DNA of 27,046 nt, taken from IMG/VR virus record IMGVR_UViG_3300020159_004793, positions 1 to 27,046 of that record; one strand, given 5' to 3'. Source of the stretch: a virus. This document shows positions 7,730 to 14,998 of this stretch, one piece after another. The notes below the pieces were generated by a model, which was not told where the DNA came from, ran no database searches, and worked only from the letters and a program-made list of their open reading frames with translations. Positions within the stretch are counted from its first letter, which is position 1. Every line of letters starts with the position of its first letter. The position numbers were made by a program, and so were the translations under genes.

Positions 7730-9201
7730 ATGCACTCCGATTCAGAAAAATCATTTGCCAATCCTACACCAGAAAGAAGCAGAATTGATTTGTATTTGGG
7801 GTCATTTATTATTTCGCTAAAATCAAACCCTTGTGTGGTTGCCATTTTGTGTAATTTACTAAGCAAGAAATTAGCCACATTAGGCAAGCCGTGTAGCTCT
7901 TGCGATAATAGTGTATTTGTAGAAGAATTTTCACATATTGCATTTAAAAAAATCAAAACAGACAAACACTCATCTTTAGATATTTGTTCTGGTATTTCAA
8001 AACATAGTTTTTTATAACTATCAAATTTTTTAGATATTAATTTCATGTTTGTCATATGCAAACTTGACAAAAGGCTGCAAAGACCATCTTTTGGTCTTAA
8101 AGCGGTTGGTTTAAATGGTTCTAAAGGAGGAATACTATCGGCAATATCTGTGTTTTTATTTTTCAGGCTATTAAATTTTTCTCTTTGACTACGGGCAAAA
8201 ACATTTTGTATTTTTTTCTTAAGAAGTTGATTTTTGCTTAAAAGTCCTGATTGAAGCAAACTTTCAAAAACAGGGTATGCTTGCCAATTTTTGCTGATGT
8301 GTTTGAAGACATCATCGTTTGATATTAGTAAAGACATAAGTTTTTCTTTATGAATTAATGGGAGAAAAAAATTCATATAGTCATCATTTTTAATAATGTG
8401 TGGAATAGCAGATGTAGAATTATTATCGTTCGAAAGATAAAGTTTTGAATCTGATTCGTTTTTTGATTCAAACAAAGATTTTATTTTTGTTTCAACAGAG
8501 CCGTTTTTTAAAGACTGTAGTAGCTTTGGAATATTCGATGACACTGGAAGAATGTCACGAACATCTCCTCCTGCAATAAATTCGTCCAGAGCGTATTCGA
8601 GTCGTCTAGGGCTGATTTTGTTTTTTTCGGCATCAGGAAGGGCATTCCACCATTCTATACTGGTGGCAGCATGTTCCTGTCCAAATCTTGATACAAAGAA
8701 ATCAAAATCACATTCGTAGGGAATTTCTTTTATGATATGAAATCGATCTTCTTGAGCAGGATCTACTTTTTCAACATCATAAACATCATCAGAATCAGGG
8801 TTTACAGCAGTCCAAACACACTTCAGGTCTGGAAACCTAAATCCATTGATGCTTTTGAACTGCAGTAGCTCCATGACTGCATTTCTTACTTTTTTAGGAG
8901 AACGATTGAACTCATCAAAGAAAATTGCAACAATTTTACCATGATATAGATTTTTTGGCCTAACTATATCAAGATATAAGCGTCCTTCTTCATCTCGGAC
9001 TTCTTTGGGACAGCCAATAAGATCCACCCAAGGGTCCAAGGTTGAAGCGCTAAAATATAGGTAAGTTTCGTTGTGAATAAGGCCATGTCGTTCAAAACAT
9101 GCTTTGATCATGGCGGTCTTGCCTACACCATGACGGCCAACAAGCATGACATTTTTATTAGTATTGAACCACCAATCCAAGGTATCAGGCTTAATAGACA
9201 T
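7726..9201 (-). CDS. MoxR-type AAA+ ATPase
   Basis: The N-terminal ATPase domain shows Walker A (GRHGVGKT, G22-T29), Walker B (AIFFDEF, D96-E97), sensor-1 N134 in TAVNPDS, an arginine finger R153 in QEDRF, and SPRRLEYA near sensor 2. About 250 C-terminal residues are helical and unlike anything I can name; they may bind the VWA partner. The predicted role is ATP-driven remodelling of a protein complex with the VWA protein encoded 4 bases overlapping downstream. The start has a perfect GGAGG 5 bases before the ATG. The same frame is open for 33 further codons upstream, with a protein-like sequence but no standard start codon. Confidence 0.9.
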   Translation of the reverse strand: MSIKPDTLDWWFNTNKNVMLVGRHGVGKTAMIKACFERHGLIHNETYLYFSASTLDPWVDLIGCPKEVRDEEGRLYLDIVRPKNLYHGKIVAIFFDEFNRSPKKVRNAVMELLQFKSINGFRFPDLKCVWTAVNPDSDDVYDVEKVDPAQEDRFHIIKEIPYECDFDFFVSRFGQEHAATSIEWWNALPDAEKNKISPRRLEYALDEFIAGGDVRDILPVSSNIPKLLQSLKNGSVETKIKSLFESKNESDSKLYLSNDNNSTSAIPHIIKNDDYMNFFLPLIHKEKLMSLLISNDDVFKHISKNWQAYPVFESLLQSGLLSKNQLLKKKIQNVFARSQREKFNSLKNKNTDIADSIPPLEPFKPTALRPKDGLCSLLSSLHMTNMKLISKKFDSYKKLCFEIPEQISKDECLSVLIFLNAICENSSTNTLLSQELHGLPNVANFLLSKLHKMATTQGFDFSEIINDPKYKSILLLSGVGLANDFSESECI

Positions 9202-9296
9202 GTAGTCCTCCAGACTTAAGTATGTGTCTATAAAAGGGTCAAATTTATTTTCGCCGTAGTCGATTTCATAGTACGCAAAAAATGTTTTTTGGCAAA

Positions 9297-10037
9297 CTAA
9301 TCAAAAATCTGTATTTGATATTTTTCTGATATATAAGTATTTTCACCAAGGTCTAGTTCAAACCAAACATCATAAATTGCAACTTCCATATCTGTGGTAT
9401 CTAACATATAATAGCCAAACTTTTTTTCTCTGTAAGTAACATCAGCTTTATCAACTAATAGTCTTAGATCTGCTTCTTGTGGCAAACAATCACCAGTTCT
9501 TTGCTCAATAGAAACTTTCATATTACCAACGATAGCCAGATTTTCATAATATCTTTGTAAATCTGTTCCTTTGGGAACATTTGGAGTTACTTCAATAATA
9601 AGATAACGCTTGGATCCTTTTCTTAATTTTGATGGTCTAAAAGCAAAATTAAAATCATAAACAACTGGTATTGGTGTGGTGTACCAAAGGTTTGGATACA
9701 CTGTAAAAGGATTGGTTACATCAGAAATTTCATCAAATTGATTATTGAAATTTACAGTCCAAACATCAACATAATTACCTATTGTATAGGTGTTTTCAGA
9801 AACTTCAATATCAATATAATACTGGCCTGTATCGCTATTTACAATTGATGCGCTGGTAACAGTTTGAACCAGCGTCCTTGCCGATACATCGTTCATAGAT
9901 GCCCCATCGGCAACTTTATAAATTTTTACTTCTTGGATCTGATTGACATCAGCAAAATTATTGCTGTTGTAAAAAAACAACCTTAATCTTAAGGTGTCAC
10001 CGACTACAGGATTTTGATATCGTTCTTTTGTTGGCAT
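9297..10037 (-). CDS. Probable virion protein, beta-rich
   Basis: A 246-residue protein with many alternating hydrophobic/polar strands, few helices, and no signal peptide or membrane segment. That composition is usual for phage tail or baseplate beta-sandwich proteins. Segments such as GDTLRLRLFFYN and DTGQYYIDIEV read like two Ig-like repeats, one before and one after residue 120. I cannot assign a named family. It follows the gp26-like gene and its frameshift extension by 17 bases on the same strand, which supports a tail role. The start has no good SD. A near-match to the late promoter (GATAAATA) lies only 4 bases before the ATG, too close to serve it. Confidence 0.75.
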   Translation of the reverse strand: MPTKERYQNPVVGDTLRLRLFFYNSNNFADVNQIQEVKIYKVADGASMNDVSARTLVQTVTSASIVNSDTGQYYIDIEVSENTYTIGNYVDVWTVNFNNQFDEISDVTNPFTVYPNLWYTTPIPVVYDFNFAFRPSKLRKGSKRYLIIEVTPNVPKGTDLQRYYENLAIVGNMKVSIEQRTGDCLPQEADLRLLVDKADVTYREKKFGYYMLDTTDMEVAIYDVWFELDLGENTYISEKYQIQIFD

Positions 10038-10054
10038 AGGATATTTATCTTATT

Positions 10055-10270
10055 TTACCCGTTTTTCATTTCCTTTTCCATATCTTCTTTTTCTTTTTGC
10101 TTTTGCTCTATGAACCTATCAATCATGTATTTTCTTTCCATGATCGGTATTTTCATCCACTTAAATCTGTCTATATTTAAATGGTAATTGAAAAAGAACA
10201 TTTCTTCTAATAATCCACGGTACAAAATCAGGCTTGGTTCTTCTCCTTCTTCTTGCCCCGTGGGAAGAAA
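10055..10270 (-). CDS. -1 frameshift extension of the gp26-like gene
   Basis: This frame, one base back from the gp26-like gene, is open from the slippery site through that gene's stop to TAA at 10055. A shift at 10270 adds 71 residues, giving a fusion of about 397. The core LLEEMFFFNYHL...PIMERKYMIDRF ends in a Lys/Glu-rich helix. It resembles, from memory, small proteins following gp26-like genes in other T4-like phages. ATG 10201 could alternatively start a separate 48-residue protein, but it has no convincing SD. By analogy with lambda G/GT, the longer product may be a tail assembly chaperone. Coding nature is likely; the expression route is inferred. Confidence 0.7.
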   Translation of the reverse strand, partial: FLPTGQEEGEEPSLILYRGLLEEMFFFNYHLNIDRFKWMKIPIMERKYMIDRFIEQKQKEKEDMEKEMKNG

Positions 10271-11247
10271 AAATTTGCTTCTAGTGGCAATTCAACCTCA
10301 AAATCGTCGCTAGTTATTGGTGATGCAACTGTTACTTTAGTATCAATACCAAAGGGAGGTTCGGTGACTAGATTTCTTAAATAAGAAACATCTTGAATTG
10401 GCAGTTTTTTAATTAGAACCTGTAGTTCATTTTTATCTGTGATGTTTTGAATGGAATTTACAAGCTGTGCTGTGCGATAAATCAAAGTGTCATCTGTAGA
10501 ATTATCTCCACTTTGTTTTAGCCGCTTTTCTCTGTACTCTTGCACGGCAATTTCATCACGACCACGAGAAAATCTGTATTCAAAATGAAAGCCGGTTTTA
10601 GGTAGTACATCCGTAAGTTCTGGGCCAAAATTATTAGAGCATCTTTCAACATTCAAAGTATCTAGATCAAGAACTGTTGTAAATTTTCTATCTGTTTCTG
10701 GATCTTTTATTTCTACTTCATAGTCGGTACCATAAGAAATACCACGCAAATATATTAAAAGATAAGTTCTATCAACTGACAAAAGGTTTTCAGGCTTGAA
10801 ATTTTCCTGAATGCACTTGCTAAAAATCATATTTATTGCCTGCCCACGCTTTACAAATCTAGGTGTCGCTAGAATTTGTTCTTCCTCACCAGTCATGGGC
10901 CTAATGTGTAAACGACCATCAGAAGGCCCATCTGTACCATCATAAAAGCGACCAAGAGAAGGAAGTACAATTTCTTCATAGGTTGCAGATTGTAATTTCA
11001 GTGTTTCTAGCAAAGCTTGCAAATCGTTGCTCATATTCGGAACGAATTGTTGCAAACTGGGAGCGTTTGTAGTTCTAACTGGAGTTGCTTCTCCACTTGC
11101 TATTTGCTGCTGTCTTTTTTGTAATCTTTCCATAAGTTCGGGAGGTACTGCTCCACTAATATGAACGCCGTCCTCGTGATTGTTCTGAAAATTATCGCCG
11201 TTGGGTTGTTGATTTGGTTTGCTCATGCGAAAAACATCATCTGACAT
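10228..11247 (-). CDS. T4 gp26-like baseplate hub / tail assembly protein
   Basis: A 339-residue protein. Residues about 1-85 are polar, Gln/Asn-rich and probably disordered. The body has marks of the T4 gp26/baseplate family: LPSLGRFYDG, IRPMTGEEEQILATPRFVKRG, and LLIYLRGISYGTDYEVEI. I set the start at ATG 11247, which has AGGAGA 6 bases upstream. The frame reaches TTG 11340, but that would overlap the divergent gene and adds unrelated sequence. The likely role is assembly of the baseplate hub or of the tape-measure complex. Near its 3' end it holds a -1 slippery site leading into an overlapping extension ORF. The family assignment is from memory of motifs and is fairly strong. Confidence 0.7.
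   Translation of the reverse strand: MSDDVFRMSKPNQQPNGDNFQNNHEDGVHISGAVPPELMERLQKRQQQIASGEATPVRTTNAPSLQQFVPNMSNDLQALLETLKLQSATYEEIVLPSLGRFYDGTDGPSDGRLHIRPMTGEEEQILATPRFVKRGQAINMIFSKCIQENFKPENLLSVDRTYLLIYLRGISYGTDYEVEIKDPETDRKFTTVLDLDTLNVERCSNNFGPELTDVLPKTGFHFEYRFSRGRDEIAVQEYREKRLKQSGDNSTDDTLIYRTAQLVNSIQNITDKNELQVLIKKLPIQDVSYLRNLVTEPPFGIDTKVTVASPITSDDFEVELPLEANFFFPRGKKKEKNQA
10267..10276 (-). promoter_or_regulatory. Candidate -1 ribosomal frameshift site
   Basis: In the zero frame the codons read GCA AAT TTT TTC. This makes two overlapping canonical X_XXY_YYZ heptamers, A_AAT_TTT (10276-10270) and T_TTT_TTC (10273-10267). Six bases after the first, CCACGG (10263-10258) can pair with CCGTGG (10220-10215) across a 37-base loop, so the spacing is right for a stimulatory structure. 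A purine-rich AAGGAG lies in the loop. The site is 37 bases before the zero-frame stop, and the -1 frame is open from here for 72 codons. Confidence 0.65.
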
Positions 11248-11287
11248 TTTTTCTCCTAAATTGTATTGACTTAAATTATAATAGTTT
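11248..11287. promoter_or_regulatory. Divergent promoter region with palindromic -10
   Basis: These 40 bases separate two divergent genes and hold the palindrome ATTATAAT (11275-11282), which gives a TATAAT -10 box on both strands. On the minus strand it is followed by a 5' leader with AGGAGA before ATG 11247. On the plus strand TATAAT (11277-11282) is only 5 bases before ATG 11288, so a transcript would be nearly leaderless. No good -35 or perfect TATAAATA is present. Confidence 0.4.
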
Positions 11288-11656
11288 ATGGCAATAGTTT
11301 TAAATATAAAAAATGCAGAGCAATTTATTCTTTCTAACAAAAAAATAGAGGATGCTCTTCCAAATTACAAAAGCATGTTTAATACTTGGTATTTTGCAAG
11401 TAGAATACATGGTTTAAAAGAAATGAGGATCAATACTGCCATTCAATTCATCAAGATGCTTAAAGACGATGATTTAAAAATAATACAAAATATTTTAGGA
11501 TATGCTGTTATAAAAGATATAAATTTATACAATTCTTGTTTACATTTTGGTGGCAATATTGATAATATAGAATTTTTTTTACCAACAGACTTTAATACTA
11601 TTGACATTTGTGTTTACAGAAAAAAAGATTCGATTGGAGTTACTTTATGGAATTAG
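11288..11656 (+). CDS. Unknown 122-residue protein
   Basis: Not recognised. It is predicted to be mixed helical (about 20-75) and beta at the C terminus, with no motifs, membrane segments or Cys clusters. It starts a run of four overlapping plus-strand genes. There is no SD before ATG 11288. ATG 11372 is a weaker alternative. The TATAAT lying 5 bases upstream would fit a leaderless message. The final codons overlap the start of the next gene by 10 bases. Confidence 0.65.
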   Translation: MAIVLNIKNAEQFILSNKKIEDALPNYKSMFNTWYFASRIHGLKEMRINTAIQFIKMLKDDDLKIIQNILGYAVIKDINLYNSCLHFGGNIDNIEFFLPTDFNTIDICVYRKKDSIGVTLWN

Positions 11657-11964
11657 GAAATTTTTTGTTTTTTATTTTTGCCTCAATAGGCATGACACAC
11701 ATTATAGTGGAGGGAGAAATATTTAGATCTATAAGGGATTTCTTTGATTCTAAAATGCCAAAATTTCTTTCTAAATTAATAAACTGTTATCAATGCACAG
11801 GATTTTGGTCGGGATTAGCGCTGGGTTGTGTTTTCATTTTGCCCCAGCTAGATTTATTTATTTTAGGCAAAATATTTGCCGCTGGTTGTGCTTCGAGTTG
11901 TTTGAGTTATTTTTGGGCCATGTTTTTGACATACATCGAAGCAAACACGAGTATTAAATCATGA
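11647..11964 (+). CDS. DUF1360-like small membrane protein
   Basis: A 105-residue protein with three hydrophobic segments: about residues 3-21, 53-73 and 77-95. Before the second sits the motif NCYQCTGFWSGL, recalling the CxxCxGFW signature of DUF1360 membrane proteins, whose function is unknown. ATG 11647 has GGAG 7 bases upstream and overlaps the preceding stop. A longer frame from TTG 11608 exists but lacks an SD. The Cys pair could bind metal or form a disulfide. The next gene starts in a 4-base ATGA overlap, so the two are translationally coupled. Confidence 0.72.
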   Translation: MELGNFLFFIFASIGMTHIIVEGEIFRSIRDFFDSKMPKFLSKLINCYQCTGFWSGLALGCVFILPQLDLFILGKIFAAGCASSCLSYFWAMFLTYIEANTSIKS

Positions 11965-12203
11965 AAAAATCAGCTATTTTTTGGTGTGAACATTGTTCGA
12001 AAAAATATACTATTGATGATTTTGAAAATGCCCGCCAGATTGATTTGTCTAAAATACAAAAAAAAATACCTTATTTGGAAGTCGAAAAAAATAAAAAGAC
12101 AAAACCTGTCTTCTTCGAAAGACAAAAGAAAATTAAATGCACAATTTGTGGTTATATTTTGAGGAAAATAGAAAATGACAAATCAGGAAATAAGCCTTCT
12201 TGA
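11961..12203 (+). CDS. Small zinc-ribbon protein
   Basis: An 80-residue Lys-rich protein with two CxxC knuckles, C9-C12 (WCEHC) and C60-C63 (KCTIC), the pattern of a zinc ribbon interrupted by about 47 residues. Such proteins often bind nucleic acid or RNA polymerase. It starts in an ATGA overlap with the membrane-protein gene, and its last 29 bases overlap the next gene. Function is otherwise unknown. Confidence 0.68.
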   Translation: MKKSAIFWCEHCSKKYTIDDFENARQIDLSKIQKKIPYLEVEKNKKTKPVFFERQKKIKCTICGYILRKIENDKSGNKPS

Positions 12204-12558
12204 TATCAAGACCGCTTTAAGAGATAAAAATTTTCGTGATAAGTTGCCTAAACATTTAGAAGAAGATGTTCGAAAATTTCTGCAAAATCCTAATTGCACA
12301 TGTAATTTCAAAATATACCAAAAAATTTATAGGGAAGCACAAAAGGAAATAAAAGAATTTTTTCCAAGTAAAGAATATAAAAATTTGGATCAATCTTTAG
12401 AAGAATTAGCAAAAAACAATTTCTCGGTCATTAATTGCTCTATAGGAGAATTAGAATCACGGCTAAAAAGTTTACCACCCGGTAGAAAGCAAATTGCTAT
12501 AGCTAGATACGAAGATCAGATTACAATAATTGTCAATGAATTAGAAATTATCTACTGA
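12175..12558 (+). CDS. Unknown 127-residue protein with NPNCTCN motif
   Basis: Mostly helical with a short C-terminal strand pair. The segment HLEEDVRKFLQNPNCTCN followed by a Tyr/Lys-rich helix resembles a conserved stretch in T4-like phage hypothetical proteins, as I remember them; no function is known to me. GAGG lies 11 bases before the ATG, inside the upstream gene, which it overlaps by 29 bases. The 3' end overlaps the opposite-strand TPR gene by 18 bases. Confidence 0.68.
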   Translation: MTNQEISLLDIKTALRDKNFRDKLPKHLEEDVRKFLQNPNCTCNFKIYQKIYREAQKEIKEFFPSKEYKNLDQSLEELAKNNFSVINCSIGELESRLKSLPPGRKQIAIARYEDQITIIVNELEIIY

Positions 12559-13353
12559 TTTAATAATTTTTATACCTTGTAATGTATCAGAAACCAATCT
12601 GTACATATTTTCGGCATAATCTTCATTTTTTTTTATCCACAAAGGAAATCTGTCGTATATGTTTCTATGTTTTTTTACTATATTTGCATTTTTGTATATG
12701 TGCTTTGCTTTTTCATATTGTTTTATATCAAGAAGAATGTCTCCCCAAGCACACCATAATTCCGGCATACTCGGCATCAAGAAAATAGAAACACCCAAGT
12801 GTTCAAGAGCCTTTTTAGTATTTTTTAATTTAAAATGACACACAAGACCACAATAGTATCTTAACATAACTTGCTTGCTTGTAATGTTTAAGTTGTGAAA
12901 TATCCATTTTTCACTTTCTAATACAAATTTTGCAAAATCATTTTTTTTATAAATCTCTTTAAGAAAATTAAATTCAAAAGGCAAAACAGGATTATCAATT
13001 TTTTTATCAGTCGATACAACAATTTGCTGGCATTGTTCTGCTGTTTTTTTTATATTATTTGAAAATACTCTGAGCTCCTTGTTAACCCAATTTTTATCAC
13101 TCACACAAATATAATCCGATCTGTTTGTGAAATCTTCCAGTTTGAGTAGCTTTATTTTTTCATTTTTTTCTAAAACAAGAATACCTTGTATTTTGTGTTT
13201 TTCTAATAACTTTTGTAAAATATTTTGATTTTTCAATTCTTCAAAAGACAAAAAGTTTATGTTTGGGTTTGTTGTAAAGATTTTTTCAGAAAATTGTTTA
13301 TAGTATTCTGTCTCCTTAGTATCATGTATCTCTTTCAGAAGCAATGCTATCAT
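12541..13353 (-). CDS. TPR-repeat protein, function unknown
   Basis: A 270-residue protein. From about residue 160, two helical repeats fit the tetratricopeptide pattern. One is around YYCGLVCHFKLKN...ALEHLGVSIFLMP; the next is around ELWCAWGDILLDIKQYEKAKHIYKNA. The N-terminal 150 residues are unlike anything I can name and have no catalytic motif. TPRs bind partner proteins, and in phages they occur beside glycosyltransferases, but none is visible here. ATG 13353 has AGAGGAAAG just upstream. The start overlaps the end of a 59-residue ORF by 32 bases. Confidence 0.75.
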   Translation of the reverse strand: MIALLLKEIHDTKETEYYKQFSEKIFTTNPNINFLSFEELKNQNILQKLLEKHKIQGILVLEKNEKIKLLKLEDFTNRSDYICVSDKNWVNKELRVFSNNIKKTAEQCQQIVVSTDKKIDNPVLPFEFNFLKEIYKKNDFAKFVLESEKWIFHNLNITSKQVMLRYYCGLVCHFKLKNTKKALEHLGVSIFLMPSMPELWCAWGDILLDIKQYEKAKHIYKNANIVKKHRNIYDRFPLWIKKNEDYAENMYRLVSDTLQGIKIIKSVDNF

Positions 13354-13501
13354 ATTTGCTTTCCTCTATTATTTTAGAAAAAATATAAATATGATCATTT
13401 AATATTTTATCTTTTTTACATAACTCAATTATTTCAAGTATATTTTGTTTTTTCTTAGGATTCCACAAATAATCATAAAAAATTTCAATGAGCTTTTTCA
13501 T
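13322..13501 (-). CDS. Small 59-residue protein upstream of the TPR gene
   Basis: An open frame from ATG 13501 to TGA 13322 encoding a Lys/Ile/Glu-rich, probably helical peptide (starts MKKLIEIFYDYLWNP). It fills the otherwise empty 147 bases before the TPR gene and runs into it by 32 bases, the tight packing seen elsewhere here. Composition matches neighbouring genes. There is no SD. TATAAATG overlaps its start codon, and the sigma-factor gene diverges 23 bases away. Moderate confidence that it is a real gene. Confidence 0.5.
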   Translation of the reverse strand: MKKLIEIFYDYLWNPKKKQNILEIIELCKKDKILNDHIYIFSKIIEESKYDSIASERDT

Positions 13502-13523
13502 TTATACTTATTCAAGGAGAAAA

Positions 13524-14060
13524 ATGTCAAACGAATACCTAAACAACAAGTCTTTTGAGATAATTATAATTAAGTATCAAGAAGCACAAAGGATGAAACA
13601 AAAATTAAAACTTTTACAACAAGATATTGTGCACCAACTACAATATTCAAAAAATATAAGAAAACCTTTGAAAGTCGAACAACAAGAAATATCTGATGCT
13701 GAAAACGAATGGGTAGAAGCTCAAAAAATACTTGCAACTGCTTTTTATACTTTGTCACAAAACATTGTAAGATATGCCAAGTTCAGCAACATAGATGAAG
13801 ACGATGCTGTACAAGAAGGTGTATTGATTTGTTTTGAAAGAGCAGAAAAATTTGATCCAGCTAAAGGAAAAGCATTCAATTATATGACAACATGTATATT
13901 GAATCATTTTAGACAATTGTGGAGATCTGCAAGAAATTATCAAGAATTGAAAAAGCGTTATAGTGATATAATACAAGTTAAATTAGGAATGGATTTTATC
14001 AACAAGAGAAAAGATAGAATATCAGGCAAAAATTTTGATAGATACCATGATATAATGTAG
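13524..14060 (+). CDS. T4 gp55-like late sigma factor
   Basis: A 178-residue protein resembling T4 gp55, the sigma70-family factor that redirects host RNA polymerase to late promoters. The N terminus YLNNKSFEIII parallels gp55 YVNNKELL. The sigma region-2 core is at about residues 90-140 (DAVQEGVLICFERAEKFD, then AFNYMTTCILNHFRQ), followed by a basic helix, as in gp55. Region 4 is absent, also as in gp55. ATG 13524 has AAGGAG 6 bases upstream, better than the in-frame ATG at 13488. The perfect TATAAATA sites upstream of virion genes in this window are what such a factor would recognise. In T4, gp45 clamp and gp33 are also needed; neither is identified here. Confidence 0.85.
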   Translation: MSNEYLNNKSFEIIIIKYQEAQRMKQKLKLLQQDIVHQLQYSKNIRKPLKVEQQEISDAENEWVEAQKILATAFYTLSQNIVRYAKFSNIDEDDAVQEGVLICFERAEKFDPAKGKAFNYMTTCILNHFRQLWRSARNYQELKKRYSDIIQVKLGMDFINKRKDRISGKNFDRYHDIM

Positions 14061-14164
14061 TTTTTATTTTTTTTAAGGATATAATTTTTTGGATATTTAA
14101 AATTTATAAAAAAAAGGGGCGCATAATTCGATATGTTAGTATTTCGGATTAATAGCGTATAAAT

Positions 14165-14401
14165 ATGAAGAAGAATTTCCTTGAAGTTATAGAAAAACAA
14201 GAAATATTACAAATACTAGAAGATCGTGGATTTGGAGACAAAATCGAAGCTCTTCTTTTAAATGAAAATAAAGTTTATACTAAAAAAGGCCGACTAAACA
14301 AAAGTGGAGCATGCAGGATTCTTGGCATGAAACCAAAAGAACTTGAGGAATTTTTAGCAAAATGCAGAGATGCAATTAAAGCTGACCAATTTCTCGACTA
14401 A
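14165..14401 (+). CDS. Small helical, HTH-like protein
   Basis: A 78-residue protein. Residues about 37-70 (GRLNKSGACRILGMKPKELE) look like a helix-turn-helix, with a first helix around SGACRILG and a second from KPKELEEFL. From memory, similar GRLNKSGACR stretches occur in T4-like phage hypothetical proteins. It lies 104 bases after the sigma-factor gene, so a transcription-related role is possible, but it does not look like gp33. The start has no SD; TATAAATA (14158-14165) directly overlaps the ATG. The preceding 104 bases hold an extended -10-like TGATATAAT (14048-14056). The stop overlaps the tail-tube stop by 4 bases. Confidence 0.7.
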   Translation: MKKNFLEVIEKQEILQILEDRGFGDKIEALLLNENKVYTKKGRLNKSGACRILGMKPKELEEFLAKCRDAIKADQFLD

Positions 14402-14907
14402 CTTGTTTTATATGCTCTGTCATATCGCAAAGTAATATCTACAGTGCAAACTCCTTGATCTTCATTGCTAAGGGAATTGAAGTTTGCACTCGTACACCAA
14501 GCGTTTTCATAAAGCCAAGATTCGATTGTATTCCCACATCCATCAAGCATGCTTAAAAGACAGGTTTTTTTATATCTGTTATAATCAAGGCCTCCAGAAA
14601 CATTTGATGTTTGATAGCCGCCCTGATAAGGGTTATAAAGTTGCAAAACCCAATTCCACACAGGACTACTGGCTTTAACATCATATAAGGTTAGTTGAAA
14701 AGTTTGCCAATTAGGACGGCTTGGAAAAAATATTGTTTCTGTTAAATGAGGCACAGACATTTCTTCAAATGACAAACTTGGTCTAGCAGCAGAAGCTGGC
14801 GGCAAAGCACCGATCCCGTCATCAACGACTCCGGGTATGTAAAATAAATATCTGTGTTTTCTTTTGAATACAGCATTGAATGCCCACTGTATGCCCATGT
14901 TGGCCAT
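14398..14907 (-). CDS. Tail tube protein paralog A (gp19-like)
   Basis: A 169-residue protein, close in length to T4 gp19 (163). It has the family layout: FKRKHRYLFYIPG at the N terminus, then SRPNWQTFQLTLYDV, WNWVLQLYNPYQGG, SMLDGCGN (about 116-123) and a final DITLRYDRA strand. It shares this layout and the MLDGCGN signature with the gene at 14999-15661, so the two are paralogs. The start has AAAGGAA, and a perfect late promoter lies 17 bases upstream. A terminator separates it from the upstream paralog, so it is expressed separately. It could be the main tube or a specialised tube such as an initiator or terminal ring. Confidence 0.82.
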   Translation of the reverse strand: MANMGIQWAFNAVFKRKHRYLFYIPGVVDDGIGALPPASAARPSLSFEEMSVPHLTETIFFPSRPNWQTFQLTLYDVKASSPVWNWVLQLYNPYQGGYQTSNVSGGLDYNRYKKTCLLSMLDGCGNTIESWLYENAWCTSANFNSLSNEDQGVCTVDITLRYDRAYKTS

Positions 14908-14924
14908 AAGATATTCCTTTATAT

Positions 14925-14932
14925 TATTTATA
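14925..14932 (-). promoter_or_regulatory. T4-type late promoter core for tail tube A
   Basis: A perfect TATAAATA on the minus strand, 17 bases before ATG 14907, followed by an A/T-rich leader with an AAAGGAA ribosome site. It lies just downstream of the terminator at 14944-14974. Its sequence, position and orientation match T4 late promoters recognised by gp55. Confidence 0.75.
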
Positions 14933-14943
14933 CTTCAATATGG

Positions 14944-14974
14944 AAAAAAAAGACGCTGGATACCCAGCGTCTTT
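14944..14974 (-). terminator. Strong intrinsic terminator after tail tube B
   Basis: On the minus strand AAAGACGCTGG, loop GTAT, CCAGCGTCTTT form a perfect 11-bp stem, and the downstream arm runs into a T8 tract. It lies 24 bases after the stop of the 14999-15661 gene. It is the only clear intrinsic terminator I see in the window. Confidence 0.92.
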
Positions 14975-14998
14975 AAGGTTGTTGCTTTTAAAAATAAA

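Noticed and set aside
9277-9293. A-run/T-run inverted repeat as a terminator
   Set aside because: The stem would be almost all A-T pairs with a two-base loop; not a credible intrinsic terminator.
11248-11340. Longer N terminus of the gp26-like gene from TTG 11340
   Set aside because: ATG 11247 has an AGGAGA site; the extension covers the divergent promoter region and looks non-coding.
13384-13391. Plus-strand TATAAATA as a late promoter for the sigma gene
   Set aside because: It lies 132 bases before the ATG inside an opposite-strand ORF, unlike the 17-20 base spacing of the good sites; A/T-rich chance match is likely.
13488-13523. ATG 13488 as the sigma-factor start
   Set aside because: ATG 13524 has AAGGAG at ideal spacing, and the extra 12 residues do not resemble gp55.
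14158-14165. TATAAATA overlapping ATG 14165 as that gene's late promoter
   Set aside because: Transcription would start after the start codon, so it cannot drive this gene.
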